A stretch of 64,000 nt of DNA. It comes from Streptomyces sp. NRRL S-31. GTDB lineage: Bacteria; Actinomycetota; Actinomycetes; Streptomycetales; Streptomycetaceae. The stretch lies in NCBI RefSeq assembly GCF_000718775.1, contig NZ_JOCB01000009.1, forward strand, positions 143,363 through 207,362. The letters run 5' to 3'. The notes beneath the pieces were generated by a model that saw only the letters and a list, made by a program, of their open reading frames with translations, was not told the DNA's origin and searched no databases. The translations under genes and the position numbers were made by a program. Below are positions 31,325-39,198 of this stretch, in pieces (within the stretch, counting starts at the first letter, position 1; each line of letters opens with the position of its first letter).

Positions 31325-32509
31325 TCACCCGCCCGGCAGGCGGCGGGTCGACACCCCGAGCACGGCGGCGACGGCGGCCAGCGCGGCCACGCTCGTGAGC
31401 GCGGCCGGCAGGGAGGACCAGTCGGCCATGAACCCGATCGCGGGCGGTCCGAGGAGCATGCCGCCGTAGCCGAGGGTGGAGGCGACGGCGACACCCGACG
31501 GTCCGGCCAGCGCACCCGCACGCTCCACGGCGACCGGGAACAGATTGGCGAGCCCCAGCCCGGTGACCGCGAAACCGGTCAACGCCGCCCACACGGACGG
31601 CGCGAGCGCGCCGAGCAGCATCCCGGCCGCCGCGACGCCGCCGCCGGCGATCACGGTCCGGGCCCGGCCCAGCCGGGCCAGCAGCGCCGTCCCCGTCAGC
31701 CGGCCGACGGTCATGGCGAGCGCGAAACACGCGTACCCGGCGGCCGCGGTGCCGGCGGACGCCGCGAGGTCCTGCTGGAGGTGGAGCGCGCCCCAGTCGG
31801 CCATCGCGCCCTCGCCGTAGGCCGTGCACAGGGCGACGAGCCCGAAGAGCACGACCACCCCGCGCCCGCCCCGCCGGTCCGCCGTCCCGCCGTCCGCCCG
31901 CTCGGCCGGTGCCCGGGTGCGTTCCGGCGGTGCCGGTGGCTCGTACCGCAGCAGGGTACGTCCGGCGACCGCCGTCACGAGCAGCCCGATGACGGTGAGA
32001 CCGAGGAGATGGCGGGTGGGGGAGAGGGCGCCGGCGACCAGCCCGCCGAGGCCCGCTCCGGCCATCCCGCCCAGGCTGAAGGCGGCGTGGAAGCTGGGCA
32101 TGACCGGCTTGCGCAGGGCGGCCACCAGGTCGACGGCCGCGCTGTTGAACGCCACGTTGACACCGCCGTAGGCCGCGCCGAACAGCAGCAGGACGGCCCC
32201 CAGTGCCGGCGCCGAGTGCGTCAGCGGGGGCAGTGCCACGCTGAGCGCGAGCACCACCATGCAGACCACGGTCACCGGATGGCTGCCGTAGCGACGGCAC
32301 AGCCGGCCGGTCATCGTCATGGTGAGCACGGCACCCGCGGAGACCCCGAGCAGGGCGAGCCCGAGCGCGCCGGTGGACGCGTGTGTCTGGTGCTTGATGT
32401 CGGGGATGCGGACGACCCACCCCGCGAAGATGAAGCCGTCCAGCGCGAAGAAGGCGGTGATCGCCGCCCGTAGTGCCGTGAGCCTTCGGCCCGGCACGAC
32501 ACTGTGCAC
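31325..32509 (-). CDS. MFS transporter (12-TM, YbjJ-like)
   Basis: 394 residues, 12 predicted membrane segments. The first segments FFALDGFIFAGWVVRIPDIK, then LGLALLGVSAGAVLTMTM and GRLCRRYGSHPV (motif A equivalent), resemble E. coli YbjJ and related sugar/metabolite MFS carriers rather than drug pumps. A long cytoplasmic loop between TM6 and TM7 is rich in Pro, Arg and Gly. The start used is GTG 32509, just after an unusually AT-rich promoter area on the minus strand (GATAAT at 32528-32523); no ATG is available nearby. It stands alone, with a MITE-like element on its upstream side. Confidence 0.82.
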   Translation of the reverse strand: MHSVVPGRRLTALRAAITAFFALDGFIFAGWVVRIPDIKHQTHASTGALGLALLGVSAGAVLTMTMTGRLCRRYGSHPVTVVCMVVLALSVALPPLTHSAPALGAVLLLFGAAYGGVNVAFNSAAVDLVAALRKPVMPSFHAAFSLGGMAGAGLGGLVAGALSPTRHLLGLTVIGLLVTAVAGRTLLRYEPPAPPERTRAPAERADGGTADRRGGRGVVVLFGLVALCTAYGEGAMADWGALHLQQDLAASAGTAAAGYACFALAMTVGRLTGTALLARLGRARTVIAGGGVAAAGMLLGALAPSVWAALTGFAVTGLGLANLFPVAVERAGALAGPSGVAVASTLGYGGMLLGPPAIGFMADWSSLPAALTSVAALAAVAAVLGVSTRRLPGG

Positions 32510-32514
32510 ACGGG

Positions 32515-32537
32515 TTTTGTTTATTATCGGCACAAAA
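32515..32537. promoter_or_regulatory. Inverted repeat over the MFS gene promoter
   Basis: TTTTGT (32515-32520) and ACAAAA (32532-32537) flank an 11-bp centre holding TTATTATCGGC, which on the minus strand contains the -10-like GATAAT. An operator for an unidentified regulator is likely. Confidence 0.45.
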
Positions 32538-32640
32538 TGCAGCGTACGGGCGGGGCGGGGGGCGGGCAAGCGATGTGCGCCGCCCGGTGCCGACGCCGGT
32601 GCGGCCGTCACCGGCGGTCCGTGGCGGTGACCGGGCGGCT

Positions 32641-32832
32641 AGGGGGTTTCGTTTGGATCAGCCCGGGTCCGCGACGCCCGGCACGGCACTCCCCCAGCCT
32701 CCGGCCGGGGGGACCCCCATGCCGCGTTGTCGGACCACCCGAGTACGCCCAGTACGCGGGTGATCCTCCGCCTTGCGATGCACCGCACCGGACGCCGCGG
32801 CCTGATCCGACCTGACCCAAACGAAACCCCCT
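32641..32832 (-). mobile_element. MITE-like inverted-repeat element, copy 2
   Basis: 192 bp in inverse orientation to the copy at 4681-4869 and closely similar to it throughout. The ends AGGGGGTTTCGTTTGGATCA and (complement strand) AGGGGGTTTCGTTTGGGTCA match at all but one or two positions. The interior contains CTCCCCCAGCCTCCGGCCGG, palindromic with the following GGGGGGACCCCCA. CT precedes the left end (CTAG). No coding capacity. Confidence 0.75.
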
Positions 32833-33152
32833 GGTGGCCGCGGTGACGAACCGGCATCCGACGCTTCCCCCGTTCGAGGACGGCCTTTCGCGGGCTGCCC
32901 GGCGGCTCCGGCGGCCCGAAACGGACCCGAGGTGGGCCGGCGGCGGACCGCCGTGCCGGCGTGACCGCCCCGCCGCGCCCGCCACCTGCGGTTTCCCTCC
33001 GCGCCGCGACGCGGGCACGGCAACGACGGTCACCGGCCGGCTCGTTCGGGAGCTGAACGGGTGTGCGGGCTCCGCAACGGGCCGCGGATACGGGTCGGTT
33101 AATGCTCGCTCTCGAGCTGGTTGCGGGCGGGTGAGCGCGCCATGATGGCCCC
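32833..33152. other. Non-coding gap, no gene seen
   Basis: About 320 bp between the MITE-like element and the next gene. GC-rich with no recognisable frame. CATGAT at 33141-33146 lies six bases before the next ATG and may be a -10 of a leaderless transcript. Confidence 0.5.
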
Positions 33153-33548
33153 ATGACGTTGGCCTCGCGCGCGCTCGCGCAACTGGCGACCTGGCGGGAT
33201 CTGAGACAGACCGTCCCGAGCTGTGGTCTGGGCCGGGCGGTGAGTTCGGCCCAGGGCGAGGTCGTGCACTTCCACTCCGAGCGCGATGTCGATCTGCGGC
33301 TCACCGACCGGGCCGTCCGGCGGTTCACCAAGGACCTCAAGGGCTCGGGGGCGATCAGGATCGTGCCCGGCTCGCCGTGGGTGACCCTGCGCCTGGACGC
33401 CGCGAGCGACGTCGACCTGCTGCTGACCCTGGTGAGCGTCGCGCTCCAGGCCCCGCAGATGTGGCCCGACCCGGCGGACCGGCCGACGACGAGCTGCAAC
33501 GACCAGCGGGGCGCGGGCTTCGTGAAGGCCGACCTCGGCCGTATCTGA
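33153..33548 (+). CDS. Luciferase-domain (DUF5519-like) hypothetical protein
   Basis: 131 residues. The core reads VVHFHSERDVDLRLTDRAVRRF, IVPGSPWVTLRLDAASDVDLLLTLVSVAL. This is the pattern of the small proteins called luciferase family (DUF5519), named after a weak similarity and not known to be luciferases. The HFHSERDVDLRLT segment is the most conserved part. Soluble, single domain, no neighbours of related function. No ribosome site; probably leaderless. Confidence 0.65.
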   Translation: MTLASRALAQLATWRDLRQTVPSCGLGRAVSSAQGEVVHFHSERDVDLRLTDRAVRRFTKDLKGSGAIRIVPGSPWVTLRLDAASDVDLLLTLVSVALQAPQMWPDPADRPTTSCNDQRGAGFVKADLGRI

Positions 33549-33614
33549 GGCGCGCCGTATCCGAGGCGTGCTGTACGCGAGGCGCGCCGGATCGCAGGCG
33601 GTCGGGATCCCGGT

Positions 33615-33674
33615 CGGTCGGATCGACGTCGGTCGTGTCAACGTCGGTCGTGTCAACGTCGGTCGGATCGACGT
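33615..33674. repeat. 15-bp tandem repeat, four copies
   Basis: Units CGGTCGGATCGACGT, CGGTCGTGTCAACGT (twice) and CGGTCGGATCGACGT lie end to end, followed by two decayed units to about 33700. Non-coding, between the DUF5519-like gene and the deoR-type stop. The middle two units are identical. Confidence 0.85.
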
Positions 33675-33746
33675 CGGCCGGACCTCGGTCGGTCCGGCCG
33701 CGCGGCCCCGGTCGTCCGGCCGTGCCGGTGCCGGGTCCGCCGTGTC

Positions 33747-34526
33747 TCACACCGCCAGCACCCGCACGCCCGCCTCCTCGAACCGCCGTACCGTCTCCTG
33801 TCCCACCGCGGTGTCCGTCACCAGGGTGTCCACCAGCTCCGCCCCGCAGATCCGGGCGAACGCCCGGCGGCCCAGCTTGCTGGAGTCGGCGGCGACCACC
33901 ACCCGCTCGGCACGCTCGCACAGCAGTCGGTTGACGGCGGCCTCCGCCTCGTCGTGCGCCGCCGCCCCGTGCGCGACGTCGAACCCGACGACACCGAGTA
34001 CGGCCACGTCGAGCGTGATCTGCCCCAGCACCCCGTCCGCGAGCGGGCCGATGAGTTCGTACGACTGCGCACGCGCCACCCCGCCCGTCACCACGATCTT
34101 GAACTGGGGGCGCACGGCCAGCTCGTTGGCGATGTTGAGCGCGTTGGTGACGACGGTCAGCGCCGGTGTTCCCGTGGTGAGGTCACCGCGCACGGCCAGC
34201 GCGCGGGCCACCTCCGTGGTGGTCGTACCGCCGGTCAGCCCCACCGCCTCGCCCGGGGCGACGAGTTCGGCCACCGCCTGGGCGATGCGCTGCTTCTCCG
34301 GGGCGCGCCGGGCCGTCTTGTAGCGCAGCGGGAGTTCGTACGACACCCCGTGCACCACCGCCCCGCCCCGGGTGCGGACCAGCATCTGCTGTTCGGCGAG
34401 CTGGTCGAGGTCCCGGCGGATCGTCGCCGCCGAAACCGCCAGTTCGGCCGCCGCCTCCTCGACCTCCAGCCGGCCGCGCTCCACGAGCAGTTCCAGCAGC
34501 GCCTTCCAGCGGGCGTCCCGGGACAT
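33747..34526 (-). CDS. DeoR/GlpR-family transcriptional regulator
   Basis: 259 residues. The N-terminal DeoR helix-turn-helix is RWKALLELLVERGRLEVEEA, then LAVSAATIRRDLDQLAEQ, followed by the family RTRGGAVV. The C-terminal DeoRC sensor (phosphosugar isomerase-like fold) has GLTGGTTTTEVARAL, VVTNALNIANEL, VVTGGVARAQSYELIGPLA and VVAADSSKLGRRAF. It senses a phosphosugar. It is divergent from the SIS-aldolase pair, with the inverted repeat TGATTGT...ACAATCA in their promoter. It is the likely repressor of that sugar-phosphate pathway. Confidence 0.9.
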   Translation of the reverse strand: MSRDARWKALLELLVERGRLEVEEAAAELAVSAATIRRDLDQLAEQQMLVRTRGGAVVHGVSYELPLRYKTARRAPEKQRIAQAVAELVAPGEAVGLTGGTTTTEVARALAVRGDLTTGTPALTVVTNALNIANELAVRPQFKIVVTGGVARAQSYELIGPLADGVLGQITLDVAVLGVVGFDVAHGAAAHDEAEAAVNRLLCERAERVVVAADSSKLGRRAFARICGAELVDTLVTDTAVGQETVRRFEEAGVRVLAV

Positions 34527-34696
34527 CCGCGGCCTCCGTTCCCCTTCTTCCGGGAGATGCCCCGGTCGCTCACCGGGCGATGTCCCGGTCGCTCACCGGT
34601 CGATCGCCCGGTCGCGTCCTCGTGATCTTCCGGCCGTTCTTCGATCGCTTTCGGTCTCCCGGCGACCCTAGCGCACCCGGCCTTGCCGCCGAATGC

Positions 34697-34739
34697 TTGA
34701 TTGTGCTCGAAAGGTCGCTATACCTTGCAGGAACAATCA
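34697..34739 (+). promoter_or_regulatory. Promoter and DeoR-type operator of the SIS-aldolase operon
   Basis: TTGATT (34697-34702), 16-bp spacer, TATACC (34719-34724). The perfect arms TGATTGT (34698-34704) and ACAATCA (34733-34739) flank the promoter, so a bound DeoR-type tetramer would lock out RNA polymerase. Confidence 0.7.
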
Positions 34740-34759
34740 GCAGGGGGAGGGTGTGGGCC

Positions 34760-35641
34760 ATGACCCATGTCGAGATCGAGCTGAACAGCCAGCCGGAGTG
34801 CTGGACCCGCGCGACCGAACAGTCGGGGCGGCACCGGGACGCGCTGCCCGGGCCGGGGGAGCGGGTCGCCGTCGTCGGGTGCGGGACCTCCTACTTCATG
34901 GCGCAGGCGGTGGCCGCCCTGCGCGAGGGCGCCGGACAGGGCGAGACCGACGCGTTCGCCGCCTCCGAGTTCCCGCACGGACGGTCCTACGACCGGGTCG
35001 TGGCCCTCACCCGCTCCGGCACCACCACCGAAGTGCTGGAGCTGCTGGGCGCGTTGCGCGGACGGACGCGCACCACCGCCGTCACCGCCGATCCCGGCAC
35101 CCCGGTCGTGGCAGCCGCGGACGACCTCGCCGTGCTGGACTATGCCGACGAACGCTCCGTCGTCCAGACCCGGTTCGCGACCACCGCGCTCACCCTCCTG
35201 CGCGCCCACCTCGGCCTGCACACCGACGCCGTCGTCACCGACGCGCGCACCGCCCTCGCCACCCCCCTGCCCGAAGGACTCGTGGGCTGCGCCCAGTTCA
35301 CCTTCCTGGGGCGCGGCTGGACCGTCGGGCTCGCCAACGAGGCCGGGCTGAAGATGCGCGAGGCCTCCCTGTCCTGGACCGAGGCCTATCCGGCGATGGA
35401 GTACCGGCACGGTCCGATCAGCGTGACCACCGAGGGCACCGCCACCTGGATGCTCGGCGCGGCCCCCGACGGACTCGCCCGGCAGGTCCTTGCCACCGGC
35501 GCGCTGTGGATCGAGGGCGAGCTGGACCCGCTCGCCGAACTCGTCCGCGTCCAGCGGCTCGCGGTCGCCGTCGCCGCCGCCCGGCAGCTCGACCCGGACC
35601 GGCCGCGGCACCTCTCCCGCTCGGTGATCCTCGCCCCCTGA
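34760..35641 (+). CDS. SIS-domain phosphosugar isomerase/deaminase-like protein
   Basis: 293 residues, ATG at 34760 with GGGGGAGG nine bases upstream. Two SIS modules are visible: the first with VAVVGCGTSYFMAQAVAAL and VALTRSGTTTEVLELLGAL (phosphate-binding SGTT/E), the second with FLGRGWTVGLANEAGLKMRE and AYPAMEYRHGP. This is the GlmS-C/AgaS type of aldose-ketose isomerase or amino-sugar-phosphate deaminase. Lacking a glutaminase domain, it probably isomerises or deaminates an amino-hexose phosphate, whose product the following class II aldolase would cleave. Divergent from the DeoR regulator. Confidence 0.85.
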   Translation: MTHVEIELNSQPECWTRATEQSGRHRDALPGPGERVAVVGCGTSYFMAQAVAALREGAGQGETDAFAASEFPHGRSYDRVVALTRSGTTTEVLELLGALRGRTRTTAVTADPGTPVVAAADDLAVLDYADERSVVQTRFATTALTLLRAHLGLHTDAVVTDARTALATPLPEGLVGCAQFTFLGRGWTVGLANEAGLKMREASLSWTEAYPAMEYRHGPISVTTEGTATWMLGAAPDGLARQVLATGALWIEGELDPLAELVRVQRLAVAVAAARQLDPDRPRHLSRSVILAP

Positions 35642-35676
35642 ACCCGCACGGCCCCCGCCCCGGAAGGACACCTCAC

Positions 35677-36537
35677 GTGCCCCTCGCGCCCACCGGCGAG
35701 CTGGTCACCCGGGCCGCCGCGGCCCGGACCGCCGTCGCCGCGTTCAACGTCATCACCCTGGAACACATCGAGGCCGTCGTCGCCGGCGCCGAGTCGGCCG
35801 GCTCGCCCGTGGTTCTCCAAGTCAGCGAGAACGCCGTCAAGTTCCGCTACGGGCGGCTGCTGCCACTGGCCCGAGCCGCCGTCGCCGCCGCCGAACGAGC
35901 CGCCGTACCGGTCGCGTTGCACCTTGACCACGTGCAGAGCGACGACCTGCTGCGCCAGGCTCCCGACGCCGGGTTCAGCTCGGTGATGTACGACGCGGCC
36001 CGCCTGCCGTACACCGACAACCTCGCCGCGACCCGGGCCGCCGCCGACTGGGCGCACGCCCGAGGGCTGTGGATCGAGGCGGAGTTGGGGGAGATCGGGG
36101 GCAAGGACGGCCGGCCTCCGCTGGACGCGCACGCGCCCGGCGCCCGCACCGACCCGAGCCGCGCGCGGGACTTCGTCACCGGGACCGGCGTCGACGCCCT
36201 GGCCGTCGCCATCGGCAGCGCGCACGCCATGACCACCCGCACCGCCGTGCTCGACCACGCCCTGCTCACCCGGCTGTCCGCGGCGCTGGCCGTGCCGCTC
36301 GTGCTGCACGGCTCCTCCGGTGTGCCGGACGGGTCACTCGTCGCGGCCGTCGGTGGCGGGATCACCAAGGTCAACGTCGGTACCGCCCTCAACCTCGCCA
36401 TGACCGGGGCGGTCCGCGCGTTCCTCGCCGCCCACCCGGAGGCGGTCGACTCCCGCAAGTACCTCGGCGTCGGCCGGGAGGCGATGGCCCGCGAGGTGGG
36501 CCGGATCATCGGCGTCCTCTCCAGCGGCACCCCTTGA
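35677..36537 (+). CDS. Class II (zinc) ketose-bisphosphate aldolase
   Basis: 286 residues from GTG at 35677 with GGAAGGAC upstream. Class II aldolase residues: AFNVITLEHIEAVVAGAE at the N-terminus, the zinc His and catalytic Asp in ALHLDHVQSDD, Glu in IEAELGEIGGKDG, zinc His in AIGSAHAM and VLHGSSGVPD, and phosphate-binding ITKVNVGTALN. It belongs to the tagatose-1,6-/fructose-1,6-bisphosphate aldolase (GatY/KbaY/FbaA) group and splits a ketose (bis)phosphate into dihydroxyacetone phosphate and an aldehyde. It is co-transcribed with the SIS protein 36 bp upstream. No kinase for the second phosphorylation is adjacent. Confidence 0.9.
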   Translation: MPLAPTGELVTRAAAARTAVAAFNVITLEHIEAVVAGAESAGSPVVLQVSENAVKFRYGRLLPLARAAVAAAERAAVPVALHLDHVQSDDLLRQAPDAGFSSVMYDAARLPYTDNLAATRAAADWAHARGLWIEAELGEIGGKDGRPPLDAHAPGARTDPSRARDFVTGTGVDALAVAIGSAHAMTTRTAVLDHALLTRLSAALAVPLVLHGSSGVPDGSLVAAVGGGITKVNVGTALNLAMTGAVRAFLAAHPEAVDSRKYLGVGREAMAREVGRIIGVLSSGTP

Positions 36538-36634
36538 CCTCAAGCGGCCACGGCCCGCCCCACCGCGCTCGGCCGACCCGTCCTTCGCTCGTCGCGCACG
36601 CGCGAGGGACGGCGCGCCCGGCAAGCACCCGCCG

Positions 36635-37045
36635 CTACGCGTTCGACCAGCCCCGCTCGCAGAGCACGAGTCGGTAGCCGTCCGGATCCTCGATCGTGAC
36701 GCCCCACCGGTTCCAGTACGGGTTCGGCGACGGCACCCGCTTGCCGCCGTGCTCCTCCAGACGGGTGACCAGGTCGTCGGGCACCAGGCCGTCGACGTAG
36801 ATCACCAGCAGGTCCTCCTCGGTGGGCCGGGGCTCTACGGGCCGGGCGGGCTCGTGGACCAGCTCCAGATGCCAATCGGCGTCCGGCCAGCCCACCATCA
36901 GCAAGTCGTGCCCACCGAGTTCCGGCCCGCTCTCGGCCCGCCACACCACACCGAGTCCCAGCCCCCGCACCCAGAACCGCTCGGCCACCGCCAGGTCCCG
37001 GGAGGGCCGGGCGACGCGGATGTGACTACGACCGTTGACGGGCAT
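36635..37045 (-). CDS. VOC-family (glyoxalase-like) protein
   Basis: 136 residues, ATG at 37045 with GGAAGAGG upstream. Two VOC modules: SHIRVARPSRDLAVAERFWV with GLGLGVVWR, then LLVIYVDGLVPDDLVTRLEE and WGVTIEDPDGYRLVLCERGW. A His at the start of strand 1 and Glu in the last strand are candidate metal ligands. Length and pattern fit the glyoxalase/bleomycin-resistance/dioxygenase superfamily, with substrate unknown. It is convergent with the aldolase gene and is not obviously part of its pathway. Confidence 0.8.
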   Translation of the reverse strand: MPVNGRSHIRVARPSRDLAVAERFWVRGLGLGVVWRAESGPELGGHDLLMVGWPDADWHLELVHEPARPVEPRPTEEDLLVIYVDGLVPDDLVTRLEEHGGKRVPSPNPYWNRWGVTIEDPDGYRLVLCERGWSNA

Positions 37046-37286
37046 CGTGACCTCTTCCTGAGCTGCCAATCCCTGATGGCAGCCTAGGTATCGGGCTCTC
37101 GTCGAGGCCATCGGCCGATGGCCCTGGACCACAGGTCCTAGTCCTGTGACCGCAACCCTGCCGGGCGTCACGCGCCGGTGAACCCTTCCGGTCGCAGCAC
37201 TGGCGGCCGTAGCAGGCGACCGGTTACCCGGGACGGGCGCCAATTGGCTGCACCGGGCCCGGACCCGGACCCCGGAACCGAACCCG

Positions 37287-38444
37287 TCATCGGTCCTTGG
37301 CGGCCCTCTTCACGGCCTTCAGCACGACGAACTTCGGGTCGCTGGCGACGAGCGTGCTGTTGCCGAACAACCGCTTCAGCTTGACGTGGTAGCCGAGGTG
37401 CCGGTTGCCGATCACCCACAGCTCACCGCCCGGCCGCAGCACCCGCTCGGCGCCCGCGAACATGCGCCGGGCCGTCGCGTCCGTGGTCGCCTGGTGGGAG
37501 TGGAACGGCGGGTTGTTCAGCACCAGGTCCACACTGTTCGAGGCGACCCCGGCCAGCCCGTCCCCGACGCGGAACTCGGCGTGCCCCGGCACCCCGTTCG
37601 CCTTGTACGTCGCCTCCGCCGAGGCCACCGCCTGGTACGACTCGTCCACGAACAGCACCTCGGCCGTCGGGTCGGCGAGCGCCACCGCCGTACCGACCAC
37701 GCCGTTGCCGCAGCCCAGGTCCACCACGCGCGCGGCACCCGGACCGGGCAGGTGCCTGAGGAGGAAACGGGTGCCGATGTCCAGCCTGTCGGCGCAGAAG
37801 ACGCCCGCGTGGTTGACCACCGTGCGCCCCGACACCGAGCCGACGTCCTCCGGCAGGGCGTAGCCGTACGGCCATGGGTTCGCGGGCCGCTCCAGCGCCG
37901 GGTCCGGGGAGCAGAAGATCAGCCGGGCCTTCTGCCGCGCCAGCGAGGTCCGGGTCGGCCCGAGGATCCGCTCGAACAGCCGGAGCGTCGAGGTGTGGAT
38001 CTCCTTCACCATCCCGGTGCCGACCACGACCGTGTCCGCGTGCACCGCGGGCGCCAGCCGCAGCAGCTGGTCCTCCAGCAGCGCCAGGCTCTTGGGCACC
38101 CGCACCAGCAGCACGTCCACCCGCTCCGGCGGCGGGTCCTGCGTGGTGAGCAGCCGTACCGCACCCGGCTCCACGCCGGCCCGGGCCAGATTCGCCCGGG
38201 TCGCCTCCTGGCTGAGGAACGAGTCGGTGATCTGCGTCGGCCGGTGCTCCGCCAGCGCCGTGACCAGCGCGCCCCAGCGGTCCCCGATCACCACGACCGT
38301 GCCCGTGAGCGGCACCTTCTCCTCGGCGAGGTGGTGCAGCAGGTACGCGTCTGAGGCGTCCCAGGCACGCAGGCGGTCGTGGGGATCCTCGGGGAAGCGG
38401 GTCAGCTCGACCTCGCCCCACGGTGTCGTCATACGGTCGCTCAT
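37287..38444 (-). CDS. RlmG/RsmC-like class I SAM-dependent rRNA methyltransferase
   Basis: 385 residues with the tandem layout of RlmG/RsmC: an N-terminal non-catalytic methyltransferase-like domain (residues 1-190 or so) and a C-terminal catalytic domain. The C-domain has the SAM loop ARVVDLGCGNGVVG, acidic LFVDESY, and the guanine-N2 methyltransferase motif LVLNNPPFHSH (NPPF). It probably methylates a guanosine N2 in 23S or 16S rRNA (RlmG acts on G1835, RsmC on G1207 in E. coli). Which one cannot be decided by eye. The gene is monocistronic and diverges from the alkB-like gene. Confidence 0.87.
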   Translation of the reverse strand: MSDRMTTPWGEVELTRFPEDPHDRLRAWDASDAYLLHHLAEEKVPLTGTVVVIGDRWGALVTALAEHRPTQITDSFLSQEATRANLARAGVEPGAVRLLTTQDPPPERVDVLLVRVPKSLALLEDQLLRLAPAVHADTVVVGTGMVKEIHTSTLRLFERILGPTRTSLARQKARLIFCSPDPALERPANPWPYGYALPEDVGSVSGRTVVNHAGVFCADRLDIGTRFLLRHLPGPGAARVVDLGCGNGVVGTAVALADPTAEVLFVDESYQAVASAEATYKANGVPGHAEFRVGDGLAGVASNSVDLVLNNPPFHSHQATTDATARRMFAGAERVLRPGGELWVIGNRHLGYHVKLKRLFGNSTLVASDPKFVVLKAVKRAAKDR

Positions 38445-38499
38445 CGTGTGTCCAGGCTAGCGGAACCGCAGATCAGGGGCGGTGGGGCAGGATGGGGGC

Positions 38500-39150
38500 A
38501 TGGAGGAGGAGCTGTTCCCCCGGGAGCGCGCGGAGGTCGCGCCGGGCGCCGTGCACGTCCCGGACTGGCTGGACACCGGGCGGCAGCACGCCCTGCTGGC
38601 CGCCTGCCGGGAGTGGGCGCGGCCCCCCGCCGGGCTGCGCACGGTCCGCACACCGGGCGGCGGCACCATGACCGCCCGCCAGGTCTGCCTGGGCTGGCAC
38701 TGGTACCCGTACGCCTACGCCCGCACCGTCGTCGACGGCGACGGCAGCCCCGTGAAGCCCTTCCCGGCCTGGCTGGACGAGCTGGGCCGGCGCGCGGTGG
38801 CCGACGCGCTCGGCACGCACGCCGTACCGGCCGCGCCGTACGACATCGCACTGATCAACTTCTACGACGGCGACGCCCGCATGGGCATGCACCGCGACGG
38901 CGACGAGCGGGCGGACGCGCCGGTGGTCTCGCTGAGCCTCGGCGACACCTGCGTGTTCCGCTTCGGCAACACCGAGACGCGCGCCAGGCCGTACACCGAC
39001 GTGGAACTGCGCAGCGGCGACCTGTTCGTCTTCGGCGGCCCCTCCCGGCTCGCCCACCACGGCGTGCCGCGCGTGCGCCCGGGCACGGCGCCGGCCGGAC
39101 TGGACCTCGCCGGACGGCTGAACATCACGCTGCGGGTGAGCGGCCTGTAG
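38500..39150 (+). CDS. AlkB-family 2-oxoglutarate/Fe(II) dioxygenase
   Basis: 216 residues. Fe(II) ligands His and Asp in MGMHRDGDE (H-x-D) and His in LAHHGVPR; 2-oxoglutarate contacts in INFYDGDARMG and the C-terminal R-L-N-I-T-L-R; FRFGN and DLFVFGG strands as in AlkB. It removes alkyl groups from damaged DNA or RNA bases. ATG 38500 has no proper ribosome site; CAGGAT six bases upstream may be a -10 giving a leaderless message. The next gene begins 48 bp on and may be co-transcribed but is unrelated in function. Confidence 0.9.
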   Translation: MEEELFPRERAEVAPGAVHVPDWLDTGRQHALLAACREWARPPAGLRTVRTPGGGTMTARQVCLGWHWYPYAYARTVVDGDGSPVKPFPAWLDELGRRAVADALGTHAVPAAPYDIALINFYDGDARMGMHRDGDERADAPVVSLSLGDTCVFRFGNTETRARPYTDVELRSGDLFVFGGPSRLAHHGVPRVRPGTAPAGLDLAGRLNITLRVSGL

Positions 39151-39198
39151 CCGATGGCACGGGCCATCCCGGGTGCGGACCATGGGAGACTCGCCCTC

